From Chrysomallon squamiferum (lineage: Eukaryota > Mollusca > Gastropoda > Neomphalida > Peltospiridae), in contig CM022670.1 of NCBI GenBank assembly GCA_012295275.1, positions 5,791,661-5,848,660 on the forward strand: a stretch of 57,000 bases of DNA, read 5' to 3'. The notes beneath the pieces were generated by a model. It saw only the letters and a list, made by a program, of their open reading frames with translations, ran no database searches and was not told the DNA's origin. This document shows positions 49,181-57,000 of this stretch, piece after piece (the first letter of the stretch is position 1; the number at the start of each line of letters is the position of its first letter). Position numbers and translations under genes: made by a program.

Positions 49181-50942
49181 CATTTCAGAAATGGCATGAT
49201 CTGTTATTTAGTTATTAATATTGTTCAGTAAAATCATATCAAAACCAATGTTTTTGTGAGACTTGTTCCCTTAGGAAAGTTGGTCTCTAACTTCCAAGTC
49301 TGGGTTTAGATATGAACTACTTAATAACATGTGTTGACTTTCAGTAAATATTTAAAATATTAAGTATAATAACCAATAGACGTCATATGAAATCTCAACA
49401 GATACGCCTATATTTTTTAATTAATTTATTTTCCCCAGAAGTTATTATTTCCACGAAAATACGTTATTAAATTGAAAAAGAAATGCAGCGATTCAGCTAA
49501 TGTAATTTTTTTCTATGGACCTATATTGTTTTAAACTACAGTATATTAATTTAATCAAAATATTTACCAAACAAAACTGATGTCAAAGCCATATTTTTGT
49601 AGGCAATTATTCACCACCAATCATGTTCGCCAGTCATTTATCTGAACATTTCATCACTGTTTTGATTGTCTTTCTCTAACACTGGTTTGAAAAGGAGGTC
49701 TTGATTAAAAGGAAAAACAAGTTATATTTCAGGCAGTATGAGCAAACAGTCTAATAAAATTATTTCTATTTCCAAGTTACTATTCTTCTTGGTTGGTTCA
49801 TTTCAGTGCTGCCATTTTACCCCATTGTAACCGGTGATGTGATATCATCGCATATCCAGTGTACTGACAGCATTTAAAGATATTTTCTAGCAAGTGCTAT
49901 CACACTTTGATCACAAGTACACTTGTTGTTATTTTATTGTTTTGTTGTATTGATTACCAAAGTTATTCTTTTATGATTTTCCTCTGTGTTAAATTTAGTA
50001 AACATTGGTGAAAATTTAATATAAAATCAAAATATTTGGTTTATGTATGAAATTAGATTTAATAAGAATATATAACAGAGATCAAACGTTTTTGGTTTTG
50101 GAAATATAACATTTCATACAGTCATCTGTTAGACGTTGATTGTCTGTTACTTGTATCTAAAATGTGGATATTTATTGCAGTTTATGAAATTCTACTACCA
50201 CTTTACCATGTGTGAACTGCAGATCTGTGTAATTTACAATAGTATCCTAAATGTTGTATGTAAGGTTTGATACTTTATGGCAGTGTTAGCATGTTTATTA
50301 CTAAAGTGAAGTAAGATATAATCTTATGAAAATTTTTCTTAATTCTATATATATAGAGAGAGAATTTCGTTCTCTCTTTATCAAAAGCAATTATTCACAG
50401 ATGTTAAACAAAATTTAGCATATTTTGCTCCTTGTCACATTCACATGACTGTCAAACATTTTTCAAGATGGTAATAGCTGGCACTTTTTTCATGTTATTC
50501 TAATGAAAACATTTATTCAGTGTCATTAGAATGACTGGATGAAAAACAATGTTTTATAACCTATAAGGTATTTCCTCAGTACATGCATCAAAAAATTAAT
50601 GTACACGAACATGATTTCCAAACTTGTTCTTAGCACATTTTAATAAAATGGAGTGTTGCTGGTGTTTTCTAGTGTTCCATGGAGTCCTGTAGAGTCTGTT
50701 TAACTGTTTTTAACAGAAACTATATATCTTCCATTAAAAAAAAAAAAAAAATCTTTGTACAACATTATTAAAATAATAATAAAGAAAGCAAAAAGATCAC
50801 ATTGATATGAATGAATGGATAGTAAGAACTAAATATAAATATTTGTTAAAATATGCGATTTTGATGAATTAAAAGCAAAATATTTAATTTTAAGACTTGG
50901 TTTTTATTACTGGTTTTATGAATAATTAAAATGATGGTTGCC

Positions 50943-51019
<77 letters not shown>

Positions 51020-51158
51020 CAACTTCTACTGCTTCTATTTCAACCTTCTATCTTATCCAGTTTTATAAAGTTGTTTAATCAGTTAGTATTGATTTTTATA
51101 AACATTACACAGCATAACTGAATAATACTTATTAAATGTTAAACTTTTTATATTGCAG
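49181..51158 (+). other. presumed NFRKB 5' intron
   Basis: AT-rich, no coding exon. Contains small inverted repeats (ATTCTAATGA at 50497-50506 against TCATTAGAAT at 50523-50532) and an (ATT)n run at 50946-51016. Confidence 0.5.
50946..51016 (+). repeat. (ATT)n microsatellite
   Basis: About 70 bp of pure ATT repeat. Confidence 0.92.
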
Positions 51159-51195
51159 TGATTTAATATCATGATGTAGAAGATATTTATCTAAG
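51159..51195 (+). other. NFRKB 5'UTR part of the first coding exon
   Basis: Follows the acceptor tattgcag; carries TAG and TAA in the coding frame before the ATG at 51196. Confidence 0.7.
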
Positions 51196-54100
51196 ATGGA
51201 GCTCAGTAGTGAGGACTGGCCAGGATTCTGTGCTGCATCACAGCGTACAGAACGATGTCTCCTTGGTAATGAGGAGCTCCAGCTGCCTGAGTTATTTATA
51301 GAACAGGTATGTCTATCACATTTTTGAGAACTGAAATCTATATTCTTTTTAAGATACCAATCTGTATTTTGTGATTAGAGTTTGCACCTTTTGAGTAATG
51401 GTTTTAAAACTGATTTAATAGTATTTACAACAAGTGAAATTCTACTACAGATATCAGTTAAAACTAGTTGCACTTTGAATAAAAACTGAAAAATTTCATA
51501 AATGAACATGTCATGAAATTAAATATGAAAAATGTTTCATGTTTTTGTCATTCTGCTTTAAGTGTTAAATACTGTTACATTTATAATTATGAGAATCTGT
51601 GGTAGCACATTATTTTAAAAACCTTTATCATAAATCATTAATATCAGATGTGTTGCAATCACAGCAATGGTTTAGCTTTCTTCATTTTTATTTGTTTTTA
51701 TGTGCTAGCTTTATCATTGTTATTTAAGAAATACACATGACTTTGTATCACAGTTATTTATAAATTAAGAACTACATATTGACTATACATGGGTTCTCTG
51801 TTCTGTGTTAGAAAAAGTTTGAAATGTCTTTGTGTTTTCAGGGACACATTTTCAGTGAGGTGTTGTCACAAAACACATGGGACAATGAAATCTCAGACAC
51901 TCAGAGAGAACAGTTAATGGTAAGTGTTATGCTTACTTAACATCAGTTTATAAAATACTAATTTTATACAACAGTTTCAGGTTCTGTTTAAACGAAGAGT
52001 AGACCAGATCTGTGAGAAAAAGAATCAGTGGTTTCTTACTGTGTTCCTCTAATATCATTTGTTTAAAATTTAAAATAAACTTTTAATGCAATCTTCCCTA
52101 TTTCCAATCTGAAAGTGATACACAATAAAAACTAATTTTGTGGTTACTTGTGAGTATGGTGATAAAATAATCTTTGAAGATGTAAATGTTCCCACCTGAA
52201 AAGAGAAAGGTCTTGTGATATAAAAAGAAGCTAATATAAGATAGTGACTTTAATAAAGTATGTTTACAATTTTAAGAAACTGCTTCCTAAGTTCAGTGAA
52301 AATGACGCACAAGAGAAGAAGGAGACTGTCAGGTAAGAATTTTATTTAAGATTATTTTATTTTTTAAACACACTAAGAACAAAACAGTTCTTTCCTGAGT
52401 CTCTTTCTTCAGTTCTGTAAACCTTTTTTATTATTTGTTCAAAAATTTCATAAATGATTTTTTACAAACTAAAATTTAAAAAAAAAAAGAAAAAGAACAA
52501 AAGGTATATATGTAGATACAAGCATTTTGTACCATTTTATATTATTAAATTTTTCATACTCAAGAATTCACACATTATTTTTGTCTGTTACTAGTTTTCG
52601 TCAGTTTGTTTTGTTTTGAGATTTATAATGGTCTGTTGAAAGTATTGAAGTGTGTAAACAAGCAGTTGGTAATTCTGTTTTTACAGAAGACTGTTTGCAG
52701 GTGAAGATTTTAAATTTGGAAATCCACTAACTCAGTTCCAAACTAAACTGAGAGGTAAGTTTCACAAAACTGAATACAAAATCTGTGTTTTATCTGTTAT
52801 TTCTATTTTGTTATATTTGATGTTTCCAGTTAAATTTTCAGACTGATTTTCTACACATTTTTTTTTTACAAACATATTCATTGTTTCACACATTGTCATT
52901 GCATAATGTGGTAAATTTCTATAACACTTGTCTTATTTCATTTCTTCTGGTTAGTTGTCAGACAAGATGTTTAAATATTTACCATAATTTTTATTCACCT
53001 TTTTCTTTATGACGTTATGTTTGTTTATTTGTGTTATATAACATTTCTGTAGTTTATTTATATTAAAGCACTGTCTGTCTGTCTGTCTGTCTGTCTCATT
53101 ATAAGATGTTTCTGAAAGGTGACATATACCATTCTGTTTTAGATGGTTATTTTTCACCTGATATTGCCAAGTATTCAAGTCTTTGCCGTCAGTACAAATA
53201 CAGAGAATACAAGTTTCGACAACAACGCTACTATTCCGATCTCCTCAAACATATAATACTTGCCAAACAGGTAAATATAAATATATATTTTCATTGAAAA
53301 AGAACGGGTTTTCAATCCATTATTCTTAAACAGATAAAAGTGCTTTGGCCAGTATAAGGAGGTTTCCTAGATTTTACTAGTGTTATTAATGCATATGTCT
53401 ACACACACAAATGCACAGACAGACACACACACATGAAATTATGAAGAATATAAATAATAGATTTTAGAATTTAATTAAAATTTAAATGTTAATATATAGA
53501 TAGGATGTTAAAATGTAGAATAATATTCATGGTGAAATCTTGTATTTAATGATTTATTTATTTTACTTGGATCATGTCTGTTTTCAATTTATCAGATATC
53601 AACAATTCATTTGTGTACTTACGTTTCTGAGAATTGAAATCTATATTACTTTTTAAGATAACAAAATTTTTACATTTGTGATTTAAGTTTGCACATTTTG
53701 ACTAATAATGGTTTTAAAATTGACGCACATTTTGACTAATAATGGTTTTAAAACTGACTTGAGTAATAATATTTACAATATGTCAAATTCTATTACAGAT
53801 ATCAGTTAAAACCAGTTGGTGTCAGCTAATGTGTTTGTTAGCGTTTGGTAATGTTTATATTTCAACTGATGTTTTTAACTGATTGTTTCAGCAAGTACTG
53901 GAGGAAGTTAATCACTTAGCACCAGAAGAACCTATTAAGTTTCACCAGGTTCCAACACCACCCCAAAATAAGTGCATGGAGCACAAAGTGAAAAAAAAAT
54001 ATATCCGGTAAATAAACTCATCAAACATTTAATTAAACTATGCATTAGTAATTTAAATGTTTGTAGTAACTTTATTGTGTATCAGTAATTTTGTGATAAA

Positions 54101-57000
54101 TCAGTTAGCATGCAACATTAATTTTGTGATAAATTAGTAAATATTTATAGTACATAATTTTGGATAAATTATTGAAATTTTGGATAAATTATTGAAATTT
54201 TGTTGCTTTTTAAGATGTTAATGTTATTGAAATTTGTTGACTATTTTATCAGTCTACTGAAGGATGTGAGGGAGGAGTGTGGAGTGGAGGAGACATCATC
54301 AGAAGAGGAAGAGGAGTCAATCAGTGAGTTTCTTATTCAGGAGAGATAACCAGACTTCTTCTCTTTAGTTATCTCCCTTCCATCACTACATAGGGTTTAC
54401 ATTTTTACCTAGACAAAAAGATCTTAAATGTAATGCCTGAAATATTTAACATTTCCGTACAAGCAAAGTCTTTCTTCTTCTTTTTCTATTTAATCCATGT
54501 TAGACTTAAAACTGACATGAGCTTTACTGTTTATTTTATTATTATTATAATTTTATTATTTTAATATATATTTTTCTGATTTGATGATCATGTTAATTAC
54601 AGGCCCAGTACAAAGAAGTAGGCGCCAGCTTTTTAAATCTCTTGGTCCCATCCCATCACCTGAACCCACAGTCCCCAGTGTGTTAGCAACGTTTGCCCCT
54701 AAACCTGTTGCTGTGAATGGAGAAATAGCAGGTAGAATATTCAGTAATTATCACTGGATTTAGTGTACATTATTGTCAGTGAGTCTAAGGAAACATTGCC
54801 AAACAAACCCTGTCTTTTAAATACATAATCAAATTTATAATTAATTGCTTTGTTGCTTTTTTTTTAAAAATTGGAAATAACTTATAAAGACAAAATGAAT
54901 TCTAAAATATTGATATTGAATTGATGATTCTGTTCCTAGTAAGGTACAGATTTAATGTAAGATGTCTTACCTAGTTGTGGAGGTATTTTTGATATAATGA
55001 ACTTTCTTTGACTTGTGATTTTTATGTATATATATATGTTTTATTTATGTAACAGAGCGTGTATTACACAAAGTTTTATTACACAGCAGGAACGACTTTA
55101 CCACAGACAAAGCGACAGCGACCGATCAGTCCTGTAGAGATCACTGAGGAAGATTATCACTTGATGTTACTCAAACACAAAAAGAAGAAAGCAGAAAATG
55201 CTGTAATGTTTTATTATTCACTAGCTGTAGCAATGTACTCAGTTTAGTAACAAATCAAGTGTGAATTCCTTTAATACCCACTTATTTTGGTAAAAGAAAT
55301 TTTCAAATTCTAGATGGCCTATTTATTTGTTTCATTAGCAGCAGTTATCAGATGTTTTACATTTTGACGAAAGTCTTAAGCTTTCTGTGTGTATGTTGTT
55401 CTCAGTTTGTATTTATAATGTGCTTCACTGAAATACAGCTTGTTTGTGAATCATTTAGACGTATTTTTATTTATTTATTTATTTTTATTATTGAAAATTA
55501 AACTGTCAGTTTAAGTTTAATTTTCTGAGTTCTGGTGTTCTAATTTTAAACTTTATTAATACATGTATCATAATTTTACAATGTATGTGACATTTTAACT
55601 TTAGGATCTGTTGGAACTGGATACACAGTCAGTGACTCTACAAGACATTTTGAATCGCTGTCAAGCCAATCGCAAAATATCAAAATCTCCCCTAGGTAAG
55701 ACACTGTACACTTAAATGTAATATGTGTTTCAACGTGTGTGGTTTAATAAAGATGAAAATTGAGTTGTTCATTGTTAATACTGGTAACATTTATTTTCAA
55801 GCTGGTTCAACGACGCAGGTGTCTCCTGTAGCAAAAAAGAAACTGAAAGTGCGAGATCGGGAAGACAGAAAGTTGAAGAACAAACTTAAAACAGAGACGT
55901 CTGATGGGAAGGAGCGACTTGCTTCTCCAATGATTGACGGAGCAGACGAGGACCTCGACGTCCACTCCGATTTACTTCAGCGAGATGAAGGATGTGTGCC
56001 TGACTTCCCTCTCCCAGAGTAAGTCCATCACTCCTTCCTTTGTTCTTCCCTCTGTAAATCGGTCTTTATTTAGAAAAATTTGTGTTTTCTTGTGACTGTT
56101 GTGAAGTATTAATTCAGTATTTTGACATGATTTCAGGACTGGATCAAAACTGAGCAGTTTTTTCAGTTTACTGCGAGATTTTATCTGTGAATATCCTGAC
56201 CAGCGAGTCAGTACAGCAAAGGTAATTTTAAATTTAATATACACACACACAGAGACACAGAGAGACTATTTAAGTTTAAAATAATAGTAAAATTTGTTTA
56301 AGATAAATACAAAATGTATTTAAAAATTACAATACATGTTTAAATAGAGAAAGTATTTAAAATGATTATAAAATGTGTTAAAATTATTACAAAGTGTATT
56401 TATAACAGTTATAATATATGTTTAAAATAATTATAAAATGTTTATAAAATGTTTAGAATAAATATAAAATGTTTATGTCATAGCTAGAAGAAAGAGTTCG
56501 CGAGTGGCAGGAATCTCCATCAAGTTCTCTCAATTCATGGTTTTTATTACAACCCAGCTGGGTGGACGCTGTCCAATCTGCTCTCAAGTTCCTCTCAGGA
56601 GATGTGTTAGGTACACTTTACTTACCTGTACTGTATTTTTTAACTTCCATAAACCCTCTTGTAGTGAAATAATAGGTTCATTTATAGCAACATATATAAG
56701 ACTTTTTTTTTTTTTTTTTTTTTATCACCACACAGATTTCTGTAATTATTTATTTTAAAAATAACAGTAGTACCAGTGTTGTATTAGTATGAGAATGATA
56801 GATTAGTTATGGATGACTATAATACAAGGTTTTTATGTTTTTTCACCTGTTTACAATTTTCTTGGTTGTGACATTTCTTCCAGGTTTATCTGTTGAAAAC
56901 TTCATCCCGTTTCTCGACTACAAAGAGCGTGCTCAACACTGGAAGTGGATTGGCGAGGGCAGAGATAACAACACTGAGCTAGCCAGACTGAGTCAACACT
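51196..57000 (+). CDS. NFRKB: nuclear factor related to kappa-B binding protein (INO80 complex), N-terminal part
   Basis: An INO80 chromatin-remodelling subunit that in vertebrates binds and inhibits UCH37/UCHL5. Exons: 51196-51306, 51842-51919, 52277-52332, 52687-52754, 53143-53270, 53892-54007, 54253-54323, 54603-54731, 55090-55202, 55605-55695, 55802-56018, 56137-56221, 56484-56610 and 56884 to the window end. All phases join, giving about 502 residues; the C-terminal part lies beyond the window. The DEUBAD region is about residues 30-150 (SQNTWDNEISDTQREQLMKL, RLFAGEDFKFGNPLTQFQTK, DGYFSPDIAKYSSLCRQYKY). Next come a VREECGVEETSSEEEEES stretch, an ITEEDYHLMLLKHKKKK block and a lysine-rich segment. 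The winged-helix-like domain starts near residue 393 (SSFFSLLRDFICEYPDQRVS, LEERVREWQESPSSSLNSWF, FIPFLDYKERAQHWKWIGEG). The donor of the 55090-55202 exon (gtaatg) is weak but is set by frame. Confidence 0.95.
51326..51480 (+). repeat. intronic duplicated segment, copy 1 (NFRKB)
   Basis: From 'tgagaactgaaatctatatt' to 'cagatatcagttaaaactag', matching 53622-53820 along its length with gaps. Confidence 0.75.
53071..53096 (+). repeat. (CTGT)n microsatellite
   Basis: Six CTGT units just upstream of NFRKB exon 5. Confidence 0.9.
53622..53820 (+). repeat. intronic duplicated segment, copy 2 (NFRKB), with internal tandem duplication
   Basis: From 'tgagaattgaaatctatatt' to 'cagatatcagttaaaaccag'. 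Inside, 'gcacattttgactaataatg' + 'gttttaaaa' occurs twice in a row. Confidence 0.75.

Noticed and set aside
1-57000. tRNA, rRNA or other structured RNA genes
   Set aside because: No cloverleaf with A/B box motifs or rRNA-like segment was recognised by eye. A covariance-model scan was not possible.

Overview
The window is animal (bilaterian invertebrate) nuclear DNA. It is very AT-rich, with long poly-T and ATT/AT/TG microsatellites, and its genes are split by ordinary GT-AG introns and have metazoan-only products (ATP8A flippase, two-box HMGB, SAP30-like, EIF3F, NFRKB). A mollusc or other lophotrochozoan would fit, but the species cannot be named from sequence alone. I rebuilt genes exon by exon from reading frame, splice sites and recognised protein families. 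Exon boundaries are my own calls, but phases match at every join listed.

Layout: (1) 1-26.1 kb, + strand: the 3' end of an ATP8A1/ATP8A2-type P4-ATPase (phosphatidylserine flippase), from the loop before the last membrane helix to the stop at 23039, then a probable 3 kb 3'UTR. (2) 26.5-29.3 kb, - strand: a two-box HMGB gene, convergent with ATP8A. (3) 31.9-35.7 kb, - strand: a one-box HMG paralogue with an upstream non-coding exon and promoter. (4) 38.0-41.3 kb, + strand: complete SAP30/SAP30L. (5) 43.8-48.05 kb, - strand: complete EIF3F. (6) 51.2 kb to the window end, + strand: the first 14 coding exons of NFRKB (INO80 complex). Three of the five families (HMGB, SAP30L, NFRKB) act on chromatin. 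I see no sign that they form a functional cluster.

The standout is the ATP8A tail. Between the exon coding PISERAKLLSS and the exon coding the conserved GYAFSQ motif lie about 18 kb of tandemly repeated intron. It holds two alternating families of tiny exons, all in phase 1-1. Family A (21 nt, 10 copies) codes Ser/Pro peptides such as PTSPSSS. Family B (27-33 nt, 11 copies) codes Gln/Ser/Gly peptides such as QQKLASGSQQ. Every B copy has a GC (not GT) splice donor, all but the last have TGC just upstream of the acceptor, and four A copies have a non-GT donor. Almost any combination keeps frame, so the locus looks like a combinatorial cassette for a variable linker in front of a motif known in this family to take part in autoinhibition. 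The arrangement is read directly from sequence; its use in mRNA is inference.

The remaining sequence is introns, intergenic AT-rich DNA, minisatellites (a 36-bp unit repeated about 22 times at 18.8-19.6 kb), hAT-like MITE fossils inside the array units, and promoter-like CRE/CCAAT/YY1 sites upstream of the one-box HMG, SAP30L and possibly NFRKB genes.
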